A DNA stretch of 64,000 nt. Source: Symsagittifera roscoffensis (Eukaryota; Xenacoelomorpha; Acoela; Convolutidae). Within the stretch, counting starts at the first letter, position 1. The number at the start of each line of letters is the position of its first letter. The DNA lies in contig NC_087068.1 of the NCBI RefSeq assembly GCF_963678635.1, positions 37,457,436 through 37,521,435 of the forward strand, read 5' to 3'. The position numbers and the translations under genes were made by a program. Below the pieces are notes generated by a model, which saw nothing but the letters and a program-made list of their open reading frames with translations, was not told where the DNA came from and did not search any database. This document shows positions 39,201 to 43,708 of this stretch, piece after piece.

Positions 39201-41617
39201 CTTCGAATAGAGTAACTCGGTATTGTCGGCGCTGCATAAGAGGGACAAGTCAATTTGGGCGTTGAAGACGATCTGTCGGGAGCGTTACCAGTGTTTGTGG
39301 CTCTTTTCGAACTTCGTTAGCAAATATCTTAGCTTGAATTTTTGAGGTGCTCAGTAAATGAGCATGCTCGGTTTTTAGGTTGATTTCTTGTGGTTCGTCC
39401 AAATAACCCACTGCTCTGCATTTTCCGGATGTACTCTGCCATTTGCTGGGGCCGTTCCTAAGTTTTTTTTTCACGGCATCTATAACCACCAAGACGATGC
39501 TTTTTTCCGCGGTCAGATAATACGAATTCCATTGTAAATGTCAACTTTTGCTAAATGTGAATGAATGAGAATGATTTCGATACTAATCAACCTATTGTTG
39601 AAGCTAGTTACGAATGCAGATTAAACGAGGTTAGCTGTTTAAATGGACCAACTAACTGCAAAAATTAGGCGTTTCTGGCTGGACAAAATTTTAATCTTAG
39701 TTAGCTTATCGTCTAAAGAAGTTTCAAATTAGTTTCAAGCAACCACCCAAAATACCTGATTGGTGGTTGCACCCTCTACCGCCTAAGGCATGATAAGAAT
39801 ATCAGCGTAACTGTGTGGCCAGTACGTGGTAAGGGTGGTCAATCCTTTAACTGATATCCTTTTTGACCGCCTGTAAAATTCTCAATTTCCGGTCTGCTTC
39901 CGTGTAAATTGGCATTTTTTAAGTATTCTGCAGTTTTTTAGTGAGCTCGATTTGTATTTAGCCACTATTCTAAAATTGGAAACTTAATGATCTGTTTAAA
40001 ATTTTATAATGCTTAGGTACTTTTGATTCTGTTAATTTTGTTTGTTTAATGTGCATTTGAAAGGAATTATAAGTCGTCTAATTAAAGCTTTGATGTTTTG
40101 CCGCATGTGAAAAGTTTTTGAAAAGGGGGAAATTTGTTGGAAGAAACAAACTTCGCTCACTAGATACCATAGGGGGGTTGATTGTTGAATGAAGTTGATT
40201 GTTGTTTGCATTAGGGGCCGGTAGACGTCTGGTGTCTGACTTTCTGATGTGCTGCAACCACTCTCCGGCAGAGTTCCAGACTGCATTCGATGAGATCATC
40301 CGATTCTGTGATGAAGAACAGAACTGGCCCACTATTGAGGATGAACTTTCTCATCGAGGGGTACGTGCTTTTGCTCATGTGTTACTCTTCTCCACTAGCC
40401 TAGATTGTAAGTGCAAAGCAGAAGTTGCAAAGCGTTTGAATGGACAATGTTATTTCAAAATGATAATTGATCTATCCAGGAAATATTTTGCGGAGTTTTA
40501 TATTCTCGTTGAAGCTCAAAATAGTTTAGTTTGCGTTGTTCAGGTAGTGGACATGAACTTCTTCGACATCGTGATCGACTTCATCTTCTTGGATGCATTC
40601 GATGACCTGGAGAGTCCCCCCTCCTCCATTGTGAATGTGCTGCAGAACAGGTGGCTGTCACAGTCGTTCAAGGAAACGGTACTTGTACAATGTATTCTTC
40701 ACCCGCTTGAAATTTAGAAACAAACAAAAATTGGCTGTAGTCGGAATATGTGGCCTACGAAACATCGTTCAGAAAAAAATCTCGTTGAGAAAAAACTTGA
40801 CATGATAATTGATTATTTTAAATACATTTTATGATATATTCAAGCTGAGTTGAACATTTTGGCTGTGTAAAAATTAAAAAAAAAAATTCACGTTTTTCAA
40901 CTAAGTTTAAACATTTATAGTGATTTTGTTGTGTGTGCGTAGGCCCTTCGCACAGCTGTGTGGTCTGTCCTGAAAGCGAAGCGGTCGCGACTGAGATATA
41001 CGGATGGGTTCATCAACCGCTTCTATTCTGTATCCGAAGTGATGTCACCGCTCTTCGCATACGGGTTTCTGGGGCCACCGGGAGACCTGCAGGACCTTTG
41101 TCTCTTCTTCAAGGTCAGACAGTTTTTTATTTGATAGGTGGGTTAATGGATAAATGTTTCTCCTAAAGGTCGCCTTCTTAATTGATTGATACTTCATCTT
41201 TTGTTGACTTGCCATATCCTGATTTTGTTATAATTATGTTTAAGAGGCGCTGGCCAAAAATGGTTTTCCGACAATTTGAAAAGGCCCAAAAAGGCAAAGC
41301 TTTGGCAAAATAAGCTCTTTGTCAGGGAGAGGGTTTTTAGTTCGGAAAAATGTACAGTTTATATTTATGAGGAGTGCGCACATTCAGTCGCGAGGTTCGA
41401 AAAGAAAAGAGCTGCTGCTCCTTGGTTGAGGAGTATATTTGAATTCGTTTTTTTTTTACAGAGTGAGATTCTGGACTTCGTACGCAAGATGTTTGACCAA
41501 TCACTATGTAGATACACGAGCCAATCGGAACTAGCTGAGGACCTACTGGCACTGGCGAGGAACAAAATAGCAATTGTCACTCAACGCTTTAGCGAAATTC
41601 TGCCTGCCACAACTTGA
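6078..41617 (+). CDS. MIGA: mitoguardin (MIGA / FAM73), 15 coding exons
   Basis: Mitoguardins are outer-mitochondrial-membrane proteins that promote mitochondrial fusion and lipid transfer at ER and lipid-droplet contacts. Coding exons: 6078-6237, 10593-10832, 11809-11938, 13439-13680, 14335-14480, 29269-29453, 34658-34837, 34916-35094, 35529-35549, 36077-36230, 36554-36666, 40215-40360, 40544-40678, 40943-41113, 41462-41617. They sum to 2358 nt (785 aa) with every splice phase matching. The N-terminus has one membrane anchor (about residues 38-57, KHWLFLILSASGLATALLF) followed by RRRR. The middle is Ser-rich and low-complexity. The C-terminal third carries the family blocks VPCRVLRAELLNLGSD, DIVIDFIFLDAFDDLESPP, NRWLSQSFKET, VWSVLKAKR, FINRFYSVSE, FAYGFLGPP and LDFVRKMFD. 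Human MIGA1/2 are shorter, about 600-630 aa. One intron is GC-AG and one exon is a 21-nt microexon. Identification is from recalled family sequence; confidence is high. Confidence 0.95.
6238..7794 (+). other. MIGA intron 1, left part: dispersed repeats
   Basis: About 7055-7330 is a partial copy of the repeat that runs from GATGAAC...CTTATATAGGTCGCG to GTTCATTGACT...GTTGGCT; fuller copies lie at 12365-12830 and 24140-24668. A related fragment follows at about 7345-7440. The remainder has no coding signal. Confidence 0.5.
7795..8874. repeat. large foldback: two ~385-bp inverted arms
   Basis: The left arm 7795-8179 and the right arm 8489-8874 are reverse complements, roughly 95% alike by eye. 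They are separated by a ~309-bp spacer. Each arm carries the ACTTGCGAGAGCAAGT hairpin motif near its middle and a tRNA-like module at its outer end. It lies in MIGA intron 1, so the pre-mRNA would contain a very long stem-loop. Confidence 0.85.
8660..9340 (+). repeat. dispersed repeat with hairpin head and GCGAAGC tail
   Basis: The head, ttacacttgcgagagcaagtg, is followed by tcttgtaatccgtaact at 8662-8707. The tail, tatcgcaagtgatgcgaagc followed by tccgcttcacctctg, is at 9299-9335. The same head and tail bracket a shorter copy at 59826-60252. The ~97-aa open frame inside (from 9019) looks like chance translation of T-rich repeat and is not called as a gene. Confidence 0.55.
8806..8874 (+). 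repeat. tRNA-like terminal module with T-run (foldback arm end)
   Basis: A ~63-nt segment begins GGCCTAGAG and ends GTCAGGCC, allowing a 5-6 bp acceptor-like stem. It contains a B-box-like GGGTTTCAAGTCCC and is followed directly by six T, a Pol III-type stop. The mirror copy is at 7795-7863 on the minus strand. This is a repeat-borne tRNA relic, not a functional tRNA gene: the anticodon arm is poor. Confidence 0.45.
9671..10378 (+). repeat. three-copy tandem repeat, unit ~239 bp
   Basis: Units start near 9671, 9909 and 10149 (tttatattttgcataaatta) and run to the block ctccagatcgttctaaacag followed by ttttacttgt. They differ at only a handful of positions, mostly in the T-run, so the array is recent. 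It ends about 215 bp before MIGA exon 2. Confidence 0.9.
10593..10832 (+). CDS. MIGA: MIGA coding exon 2
   Basis: Residues about 54-133, basic and Ser/Arg-rich, opening YLYRRRRSLALQSRSKSA. This corresponds to the basic linker after the membrane anchor in mitoguardins. The acceptor is ttactgcag and the donor is ATCCG|gtaata. The exon enters and leaves in phase 1. Confidence 0.88.
10896..11436. mobile_element. ~530-bp non-autonomous repeat, copy 1 (MIGA intron 2)
   Basis: Shared almost end to end with 55483-56016. Both copies run from aacaagactgctcgtatcag to tatcgaaagtcggaacaa. Inside is GTTCCGACT near the left end and AGTCGGAAC at the right end, a 9-bp inverted pair. There is also a hairpin CTTTCG-TAT-CGAAAG at the right end and a palindromic core built on GCGCGAAATATATCGCGC. 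No coding capacity. MITE-like, superfamily unknown. Confidence 0.75.
11809..11938 (+). CDS. MIGA: MIGA coding exon 3
   Basis: Residues about 134-176, including EDSVQLLGELNMSHYSE and ending ALFQYANR. It corresponds to the helical segment of MIGA2 near its FEEALQKWEQAL block. It enters in phase 1 and leaves in phase 2; the donor is AACAG|gtaaac. Confidence 0.85.
12365..13362 (+). repeat. dispersed repeat family, full copy plus partial tandem copies
   Basis: 12365-12830 carries all modules in order: ttatggacgtaat...tataggtc, ggtcacgaaaaatgtgatc, cagatttcccagcga, tgaattgttctacaaat, then cttgcgttcattac...ccaactgtcagttggct. 12840-13235 and 13236-13362 repeat the last modules, with a small internal duplication near 12990-13110. 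The end motif CCAACTGTCAGTTGG is a hairpin. Other copies: 7055-7330, 24140-24668, 41815-42005 and 43870-44020 (weak). Confidence 0.7.
13439..13680 (+). CDS. MIGA: MIGA coding exon 4 (ends at a GC donor)
   Basis: Residues about 177-257. It includes the helix ELISKLQKLLDLASELHQK, matching the EKLESLLHRAYHLQEE segment of MIGA2. Read straight on, the frame meets TAG after two codons. The only phase-consistent junction uses CAAG|GCTAGT (GC donor) and the acceptor at 14334, restoring a phase 1/phase 1 join. Confidence 0.82.
14335..14480 (+). CDS. MIGA: MIGA coding exon 5 (acidic segment)
   Basis: Residues about 258-306. Acidic, DGAIIEEDPIEETLAQLG then DSELDDDNSSTLSF, aligning with the acidic region of MIGA2. 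The acceptor is aactgttcag and the donor is CAAGAC|gtgagt. It leaves in phase 0. The following intron is 14.8 kb and contains the Gypsy element. Confidence 0.85.
14481..15236 (+). other. MIGA intron 5, left end
   Basis: AT-rich, no gene signal. A 50-bp word at 14982-15040 (gacagtctaaaaaggctttt, then gattggttcaaagttttct) recurs at 22955-23010, so the retroelement is bracketed by copies of an older dispersed repeat. Confidence 0.45.
15237..15241. repeat. target-site duplication, left (ATGTG)
   Basis: ATGTG directly abuts the LTR and is matched exactly at 22632-22636. Five bp is usual for Gypsy integrases. Confidence 0.9.
15242..15521 (-). repeat. 3' LTR of the Gypsy element
   Basis: 280 bp, identical by eye to 22352-22631. 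On the element's strand it starts TGTGGTGCG and ends CGTTTCACA. It contains a palindromic CRE-like TGACGTCA (15485-15492) about 30 bp into U3, an inverted GGTCG-TTAC-CGACC, and a TATA-like TATTTAAATA further in. Confidence 0.96.
15522..15533 (-). other. polypurine tract of the Gypsy element
   Basis: The element strand reads GAGAGGGGGAAA directly before the 3' LTR, the expected plus-strand primer. Confidence 0.85.
15534..15952 (-). repeat. Gypsy 3' untranslated region with three imperfect repeats
   Basis: The word tttctggaccaaatgctgaa, followed by ttgataaatgc.aaagttt, occurs near 15715-15755, 15785-15823 and 15916-15953. The last copy runs into the end of the 3' ORF. These are spaced, imperfect direct repeats of about 50-60 bp. 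Confidence 0.65.
15953..16872 (-). CDS. Gypsy 3' open frame: Ser/Pro-rich Pol tail or separate ORF
   Basis: About 296-305 codons, rich in Ser, Pro, Lys and Arg, with basic clusters (KKGKKRPN, SRRKKQ) and no recognised domain. It is open upstream into the end of the previous frame, and a further frame change at about 16880 would fuse it to the integrase tail. It is most likely a disordered C-terminal extension of Pol; a separate protein cannot be excluded. No chromodomain and no envelope-like signal or membrane segments are visible. Confidence 0.6.
16870..17987 (-). pseudogene. Gypsy integrase core and C-terminal part, separated by stop and frameshift
   Basis: Directly after the TAG, in the same frame, runs the integrase catalytic core. 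It has LDYAGPL, VAIDRYSKYPSAM, the second catalytic D in SIKTDQYSGF and the E in CGLVERSIQTIKRRL (DDE arrangement), followed by GVSPFELHFGRPPNTE. That frame stops at 17028. Family-like sequence (PKRNLDYLVLNEPNKVE, LFKPYKGKIVRITDSTY) continues in the -1 frame to 16870, so there is a frame change between about 17030 and 17175. The integrase of this copy is therefore interrupted. Confidence 0.88.
17988..22352 (-). CDS. Gypsy gag-pol: capsid, protease, RT, RNase H, integrase zinc finger
   Basis: One 1454-codon frame. Gag occupies about residues 1-317. Two zinc knuckles follow: an atypical CX2CX7HX3C near 319-334 and CX2CX4HX4C near 341-354. The aspartic protease site is DTGS near 434. The RT has LDLKYAFSQIPL and the catalytic FLDD near 748-751. 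RNase H has VKCDASHSGLGAAL near 898 and NELELLAIVWSCEHFRTYL near 939. Next comes a ~380-residue spacer with a hydrophobic stretch (about 1172-1232), then the integrase HHCC finger (HRSHAG...CKDCPQC, about 1413-1449). The frame ends at a TAG just after FGKN, where relatives read on into the integrase core. Gag and pol are fused with no frameshift. The start codon overlaps the LTR/PBS boundary. Confidence 0.93.
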   Translation of the reverse strand: MAQPAVSTSEDRTDLLGVSVFWHKPTADPPHSWDSWIGQFNLAITLRERCDPRELLKPPGVVHDDPAPKPEVVGADEDAAAIASRIARNDAAVRKVTEMNEERRAKGPRVAPGVYYFEVEQRVKSRLFFSLGSEGRKRFLQSYPHADLSELTFREFHEFCVLLFKKEKNFIIERMQIYNAVHSDRESLEAFYLRLTGQAALCGWTIDQEKEVVRDIFIAKMRYKDIQRELCIHPGATPEDSLKSALPQEKGAQTATDLQRQLGSSSSSGNYSQAGATMGQNSRIKQEPTFSVQGKKLSDRINRAQNGKKKEINEKSKSCYFCGNRFSPNHKQSCPARNVTCRNCNKKGHFAKCCNSKKVANVEAESDETVEETCNFITSDSESEFTVLSVAAVKPSLPIKSVKKLEVVNAAAGKLRSIQITLRCGKTFFKATVDTGSPASFVNKKTADYFIKTVPSAKFFTVQESPIDTVYVDYNRKKIELMGTLIVDVSSLGWHIKSAKFLISENRTRCLLGLDLQPQLGVRTTQVRPDRPLVGEVSQSNPNLTSDSWKSHFHQKFHRVFNRIGKAKNHKVFSTFKSPLVPIQEKGRRVPVHIQDKVGQEIQKLIHEGHVVKLNKCTSEYFISPIVITAKKDGSVKLAMDAKPMNEQIHKNHYQMPNLLELLDSAAQIITSDISGDVWFTSLDLKYAFSQIPLSEEISRHCNFNIVCGEQTGTYRFKTGFYGLTDMPKEFQKAMDNTLQGLSGVFCFLDDILIVSKGSVEDHNILVDKVISRLDKEGFAMKLSKCEFSLNQLSWLGYDIDSEGYRPKRSKIEAVLALEPPRTLKQLRSFMGILNHLQRFLPNLQVHSDQLRPSLTAGNKSKFEWGECQQMAFRNILQLIANITKMYHYDQSRNSRVKCDASHSGLGAALEQEIEEDVWVPIAFASRFLNDQEKKYSTNELELLAIVWSCEHFRTYLLGNHFVILTDHKAIISALKTNRGNKTYQSRLTRWADRLLPFDFDIFHISGCKLGIVDYLSRFPTFEAPRPSSFDEQYVVKCISRFFDACEFLDGWAKHHTSSEELSNNVEISQDFVVPDQINLVELLGNCQSRINCPDINSSLVATNKFGNIPVEGVLFQDIQSTSESFYPLEGDKMFAISQNNFSNPSISSPLEGVQSVGSYSSQSASSINMPNFATFSAWITIYLPFLISLWIITLAVSGCHLLALIINFFVLISTYRIGWSEIILSVFHFQTAMNPNTSTNNTNDSFEQLLNQYLPVTQHWFSSDRARPRFRAGTVRPRRSTTVQRGVELRSQYARILANFRSKRGRIPKQQSQSVNSLEILKSPVVAADQKSLTGLVGILDSDVLSELTDEDASLSLMKRAIINRDYEGFCRIDSYIKSFWHCAAVVDGCVVVDNRIAIPMCLRKPLLSRLHRSHAGQLAMVDAAQYIWWPRMHRDIIQLCKDCPQCTKFGKN
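18891..19025 (-). promoter_or_regulatory. three CTCF-like motifs inside the Gypsy pol spacer
   Basis: On the element strand CCGCTAGAGGGCG occurs at about 18893-18905 and again at 18959-18971, and CCGGTAGAGGGCG at 19013-19025. Each fits the recalled CTCF core CCRSYAGRKGGCR (the third, with G for S, also fits). They sit 54-66 bp apart in one orientation and encode the repeated peptide PLEG or PVEG. A binding role is inference. Confidence 0.45.
22337..22351 (-). other. primer-binding site of the Gypsy element
   Basis: Immediately after the 5' LTR the element strand reads TGGCGCAGCCAGCAG. A TGG start pairs with the CCA end of a tRNA. The tRNA species was not identified. The gag ATG overlaps this site. 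Confidence 0.7.
22352..22631 (-). repeat. 5' LTR of the Gypsy element
   Basis: 280 bp, identical by eye to the 3' LTR. The CRE-like TGACGTCA is at 22595-22602. Its last base (22352) is also the A of the gag start codon. Confidence 0.96.
22632..22636. repeat. target-site duplication, right (ATGTG)
   Basis: Exact match of the left copy at 15237-15241; the empty site would read ...ttacATGTGaaat... Confidence 0.9.
22637..23630 (+). other. MIGA intron 5, right of the Gypsy element
   Basis: No exon signal. It contains the second copy of the gacagtctaaaaaggc word (22955-23010). From about 23505 (tttttttccgaaatcgctaa, then tagaagtgct) it holds the leading module of the SINE-like repeat described next. 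Confidence 0.45.
23505..23795 (+). repeat. SINE-like composite repeat (tRNA-like head, partial)
   Basis: The leading module CGCTAATAGAAGTGCTAATTTG is followed by a tRNA-like stretch at 23644-23705: an A-box-like gggcagatgcgaggacg and a B-box-like ggagattcgaatcc. A degraded tail, tttgcagctttgcctctgtg, ends at about 23790. Confidence 0.55.
24140..24668 (+). repeat. dispersed repeat family, full-length copy (~530 bp)
   Basis: Same module order as 12365-12830: gatgaacgtagttcagacac, ttatacaggtcgcg, cactatcgagcagtg, gtcacgaaaaacgtgatcga, cagattttccagcga, tcttgcgttcattactc, ccatctgtcagttggct. An insertion-like inverted pair of about 22 bp (gctctttgaattgctagaaa and its complement, 24479-24500 and 24539-24561) lies inside. 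Confidence 0.7.
24720..26060 (+). repeat. degenerate satellite, unit about 107 bp, about 12 copies
   Basis: Repeated order of words: ccgattcgctctatgaaat / aacttgaaatatttcaaa / gtttcatcgcttgaatagct / tgcttagaaaa / cttttt. Clear copies lie near 24780, 24880, 24975, 25060, 25150, 25235, 25330, 25400, 25460 and 25735. Divergence is high, so this is an old array. It lies in MIGA intron 5. Confidence 0.7.
26281..26606 (-). mobile_element. end of a hAT-like DNA transposon, copy 1
   Basis: Read on the minus strand the segment starts CAGGGGCGGATCTAAGATTT with a G-rich continuation, which matches the classic hAT terminal repeat style. The rest is shared with 62850-63158 (agggggagcgcccgcc, aaaaacgcgattttttggc, gcccctg). 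The other end was not located. Confidence 0.55.
26607..29268 (+). other. MIGA intron 5, right end
   Basis: AT-rich, with no exon, repeat family or RNA gene recognised apart from poly-T tracts. Small open frames here lack codon bias or splice support. Confidence 0.4.
29269..29453 (+). CDS. MIGA: MIGA coding exon 6
   Basis: Residues about 307-367, low-complexity: FPTSPFGSDAENADRGQQ then LPNSLISKIPFMNGG. The acceptor is accatttgcag and the donor is ACAA|gtgaga. It enters in phase 0 and leaves in phase 2, matching both neighbours. Confidence 0.8.
29590..29602 (+). repeat. 13-nt G homopolymer
   Basis: Thirteen consecutive G in an AT-rich intron, just after MIGA exon 6. Confidence 0.95.
29897..30585. 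mobile_element. mariner-like foldback MITE (689 bp)
   Basis: It starts CAGTGCTGATTTAAATTAAC and ends with the reverse complement ...GCACTG, flanked on both sides by TA (29895-29896 and 30586-30587). The arms are roughly 240 bp of inverted repeat around a ~200-bp centre. TA duplication and CAGTGCTG ends fit Tc1/mariner-derived MITEs. The short frames inside are not transposase. Confidence 0.85.
30904..31505 (+). repeat. SINE-like composite repeat, near full-length copy A (~600 bp)
   Basis: Modules in order: ccaacctaagtcgcaaatat; gatgcatttttatttcatca, then aatgaac; taatgtggctttatgctttg; a tRNA-like block at 31313-31385 (gtagctgaggggattctgcg ... ggtcggagattc); ctaattagaggcttatttct; and the tail ctcgcaagggtttgcgaagc, then ccagcttcgcctct. 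The same modules in the same order make up 57785-58360 in MORN1. Confidence 0.75.
31680..31982 (-). pseudogene. MULE-type transposase fragment (N-terminal linker)
   Basis: An open frame of about 100 aa. Its central part (HLRNPSKMQAKTIANKVKEA ... ATRQIV) resembles the segment after the FLYWCH zinc finger of animal MULE transposases (HNHxPDPxKxEAxKxxxxxK...TRxxPxQI). A second, more decayed copy of the same DNA lies at about 32105-32345. Family recognition is by pattern only. Confidence 0.5.
32105..32345 (-). repeat. decayed duplicate of the MULE fragment
   Basis: ttttctgtgttggctgcttt, then ttcgctt, parallels 31849-31875, and gatatctataccagtgctag, then tagatgtttctcccac, parallels 32017-32070. 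This is a diverged tandem copy of about 275 bp spacing. Confidence 0.5.
32549..32587. repeat. inverted GGCGGTCAA...TTGACCGCC motif (MULE-associated)
   Basis: GGGCGGTCAA (32549-32558) faces TTGACCGCC (32579-32587). The same pair occurs at 39833-39871 beyond the other MULE remnant, so it marks a homologous point in both elements, possibly a subterminal or terminal repeat. Confidence 0.45.
32641..34657 (+). other. MIGA intron 6, right part
   Basis: No exon or named repeat recognised. Several short open frames are present without splice or homology support. Confidence 0.4.
34658..34837 (+). CDS. MIGA: MIGA coding exon 7
   Basis: Residues about 368-427, Ser-rich: SSMGSFGGHDESSHKANG, ending SSQSNNTSRR. 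The donor is CGCAG|gtcagc, rather weak, and the following intron is only 78 bp. Phases 2/2 agree with neighbours. Confidence 0.8.
34916..35094 (+). CDS. MIGA: MIGA coding exon 8
   Basis: Residues about 428-487, low-complexity: LSSGQQQHSVSHQNG, then a Gly/Met-rich stretch and TTLSSYHSA. The donor is GCTG|gttagt. It enters in phase 2 and leaves in phase 1. Confidence 0.8.
35529..35549 (+). CDS. MIGA: MIGA coding exon 9 (21-nt microexon)
   Basis: It encodes the acidic heptapeptide-sized insert DFDDDNE across a phase 1/phase 1 exon. The acceptor is aactttcag and the donor is GAGT|gtaagt. Skipping it would keep the frame. It lies just before the conserved C-terminal domain, in the region where MIGA2 has an acidic tract and FFAT motif (binding VAP proteins of the ER). 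Confidence 0.75.
36077..36230 (+). CDS. MIGA: MIGA coding exon 10 (start of conserved domain)
   Basis: Residues about 495-545, ending LYEQGLNAVNDDAVPCRVLR, which matches the human block AYEEALQLVKEGRVPCRTLR. The acceptor is gtctttccag and the donor is CTAAG|gtgtgt. Confidence 0.9.
36554..36666 (+). CDS. MIGA: MIGA coding exon 11
   Basis: Residues about 546-583, AELLNLGSDSEFLAKLFGIR then ILAEPSNRDFLK; it matches the human TELLGCYSDQDFLAKLH block. Donor CAAAG|gtaaga, phase 2 in and phase 1 out. Confidence 0.9.
37519..38038 (+). repeat. SINE-like insert, tandem unit 1
   Basis: It opens ttttccaacctaagttgcaa. There is a tRNA-like block at 37688-37760 (gtagcgtagaagttt ... gggttagaaccttggcag), and the tail tgtatgctaagtgcagtttc, then gcctctgtg, ends near 38036. 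It reads + while the MULE host reads minus. Confidence 0.6.
38385..38892 (+). repeat. SINE-like insert, tandem unit 2
   Basis: Homologous to 37519-38038 throughout. The B-box is better preserved here (gggttcaaaccttggcag, about 38606-38623). The tail tgtatgctaagtgcaatttc ends near 38890. Confidence 0.6.
39160..39500 (-). pseudogene. MULE transposase N-terminal fragment
   Basis: An open frame of about 80 aa (39250-39492) with CRAVGYLDEPQEINLKTEHA, then HLLSTSKIQAKIFANEVRKE. It is similar in layout to the end of a FLYWCH zinc finger plus linker in animal MULE transposases, and similar to the 31680-31982 fragment (STSKIQAKIFANEV versus NPSKMQAKTIANKV). It belongs with the core fragments to its left. 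Confidence 0.5.
39833..39871. repeat. inverted GGTGGTCAA...TTGACCGCC motif, second copy
   Basis: Same pair and surrounding words (ctgatatcctttttgaccgcc) as 32549-32587. Confidence 0.45.
40215..40360 (+). CDS. MIGA: MIGA coding exon 12
   Basis: Residues about 584-632, including LVSDFLMCCNHSPAEFQTAF and ending NWPTIEDELSHRG. It matches the MVTGLMTKAEKSPKGFLESY...LEGRG segment of MIGA2. The acceptor is tttgcattag, the donor is GAGGG|gtacgt, leaving in phase 0. Confidence 0.9.
40544..40678 (+). CDS. MIGA: MIGA coding exon 13
   Basis: The most conserved block: VVDMNFFDIVIDFIFLDAFD, DLESPPSSIVNVLQNRWLSQ. Phase 0 at both ends. Confidence 0.95.
40943..41113 (+). CDS. MIGA: MIGA coding exon 14
   Basis: ALRTAVWSVLKAKRSRLRYT, then FINRFYSVSEVMSPLFAYGF, LGPPGDLQDLCLFFK. 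Phase 0 at both ends. Confidence 0.95.
41462..41617 (+). CDS. MIGA: MIGA coding exon 15 (stop)
   Basis: SEILDFVRKMFDQSLCRYTS, then a C-terminal helix ending SEILPATT and TGA at 41615-41617. The acceptor has a long T-run. An ATTAAA at 41666-41671 could serve as polyadenylation signal. Confidence 0.95.
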   Translation, partial: SEILDFVRKMFDQSLCRYTSQSELAEDLLALARNKIAIVTQRFSEILPATT

Positions 41618-41814
41618 AACTAATCACTAGAGCTACTAAATAGGCATTAACTTATAAAAATCCACATTAAAAAAACTTCGAATCAAAAATATTTTAACAT
41701 CGTGTAGTTGTTGCACTACTCAAGACTGAGAAAAGGCTGTTGTTTTCCGATATTTGCAGTATTATAGTTTTAAAATATATTCTTTGTAACTTTTCTATTG
41801 TTATTTTTAGATCC

Positions 41815-43045
41815 AGTTTTCTCAAATAATGTTAATTCTTAATTGCATCGAAAAAGTGCCAATCATCAATTGTTCTACAAATTCAAAAACCTTTAAGGGC
41901 TTCCATTTTTCTCTAAAATTCGATGTTTCAAAAAAACAGCCAGTTTTGTTTCTGTTTAATTGCGTTCATTGACTCTTTTATGACTGTCTGTTGGCTATGT
42001 TTTGTTTTATATTGTTTGCCACTAAAAATAGCTTTTCTTGGAGTTGAGCTGCGGCGATAGATGTATCAGCCGCCTTCCTTCGCCAATAGCACAGTTTTCG
42101 GTGCTTCCAACTCAGCTGGATTAAAAAATTGACAGGAAAGACTTATTACCCTTGCGTCAACCAAGGGTATTGTAATAGCGCACTAGATTATTTTCGCGTA
42201 AATAACTTTGCTCACAGGATTAATCTGGACTTATCTCCTTGTTTCCATAGTACCTTGTTTCATAATTAGTTGAAACTTCTAAGCGTTCCCGGCCCACTTA
42301 GCCTGGAGATAACGAATACGCCTGGGACGGCAAAAGGTCCTGGGTTCGAATCTGGCGAGGATTTTTTTTCAAACGGTAATTATTGTTTGAAATAAAATTG
42401 TCGGCCAATTATTTGTCCGCTTATCTCTTGTCGGCCTCGTCGCCACATCGTGGGACCGTTTTTTTTTGCTCTACGCTTTTTTATTGTTGCTTTTAGTGTT
42501 TGATTTTCTACTACAATTTGTAACTTTACTGGCATGTCTTTTTTGTTTCGCTTGAAAATTTTAATCGGCTCAAACTGTTTGGGCCTATTTTTATCGATTT
42601 AGTGGCTTAGTTTTTGGTTAGTTTCAAGGGAAACACAATTTTTACGCTCCCCTTTATACTTTTTAAGCTGGTTGTATTTTTAACACTTGATTTGTTGAAA
42701 CTTCATTTTGATTTGTTTCGGTTTAATAAGTTTCGGGTTGTTTTATATCGGCTTAGTAGCCGCTTTTTGCGTCGTTTATGTCGCTTTTTGCGGCGTTTAT
42801 AAAGTTTATGTTTGCCTGTGTGTTTTGAGACGTAGGGGGACGTAAAAATTCTTAAATAATTTTGAATTCAAAACGTTCGGCTTGAAGAGTTTCTGCTCAG
42901 GTATTTTTGGGCTTTGTCACCGCTTGGTTGATTTTGTTCCGATGCTGATTTGCATTCTATGGTTTGGACATCTTTTTTTCACAATTATCTACATTCTTTC
43001 TGTCATATTAAGTTGTATCGCAAATGGTGCTCAGCTTCAGCTTTT
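41815..43045 (+). repeat. intergenic repeat cluster between MIGA and TMEM179
   Basis: 41815-42005 is the 3' half of the GTTGGCT-ended repeat (tgttctacaaat ... gcgttcattgactctttta ... ctgtctgttggctatg). From about 42140 (acccttgcgtcaaccaaggg) a hairpin-headed repeat begins. It includes the tRNA-like block 42293-42362 and decays towards a tail-like tatcgcaaatggtgctcagc at about 43016-43040. No gene. Confidence 0.5.
42293..42362 (+). repeat. tRNA-like SINE head
   Basis: About 70 nt with an A-box-like ttagcctggagataacg, an intact B-box GGTTCGAATCT and a T-run after it. The 5' and 3' ends do not pair as an acceptor stem, so this is a tRNA-derived repeat rather than a tRNA gene. Confidence 0.5.
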
Positions 43046-43708
43046 TGGAAATCAAATTATGGCTGAAAAACACAGAAGACCTGAATTTCTCTACTGCAAA
43101 CTAATCAAACTGTAAAAAAAAAACAATGAAACATGTTTTTTTTAATCAAACAACACTGTTAAATTGATTTTTTCAATAAAAACGTTTTTTCCCCAATATG
43201 ATGCCTACGAAGAGAAATGTTCATGGTTTGCTGTTTTTTTTTCTGCAATCTGAAAATTTTCAGCGTGATCAAAAATCGTCGGACTTTTGATTGTCTGCTT
43301 TGTTTTCGGCTTAGTTGCCCTAACTCGCCTTAGTTTCGCAACGAAAAAAAATCAACGAAAATTTTGTTTAATGTTTTCTTATTTAAAAAAAAACGCTCAT
43401 AGATATCAGTAATGTTTTCTGTTATCGAAAATTTTCTCAATGTAATCCGGTTATGTAATTGTTTAGGTTTTTGTGTCCCTATGATCCAAGCAATTTTTAT
43501 CATAATTGAAAATTTTCTCTATAATTTAATTCGGTTATATTTGGAAGCTTTCCATGTAGTCAATTTGTTACGGTGCTCCAAACTATATCTATAAAATACT
43601 GAAAAATGACGCTAGTTTTCTCTGCAATAAATTTCGCTCTATAACTCTGGTTTTGGGCCAATATTTTTGTATCGGTAGTGGTTCGTGGCTCCGCCTCGAC
43701 TCTGTGTT

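Noticed and set aside
40032-40332. Minus-strand open frames over MIGA exon 12
   Set aside because: They are the antisense of a well-supported, conserved exon.
42293-42362. Functional tRNA gene
   Set aside because: A- and B-boxes are present but the ends do not form an acceptor stem, and similar blocks occur in several SINE-like repeats here.
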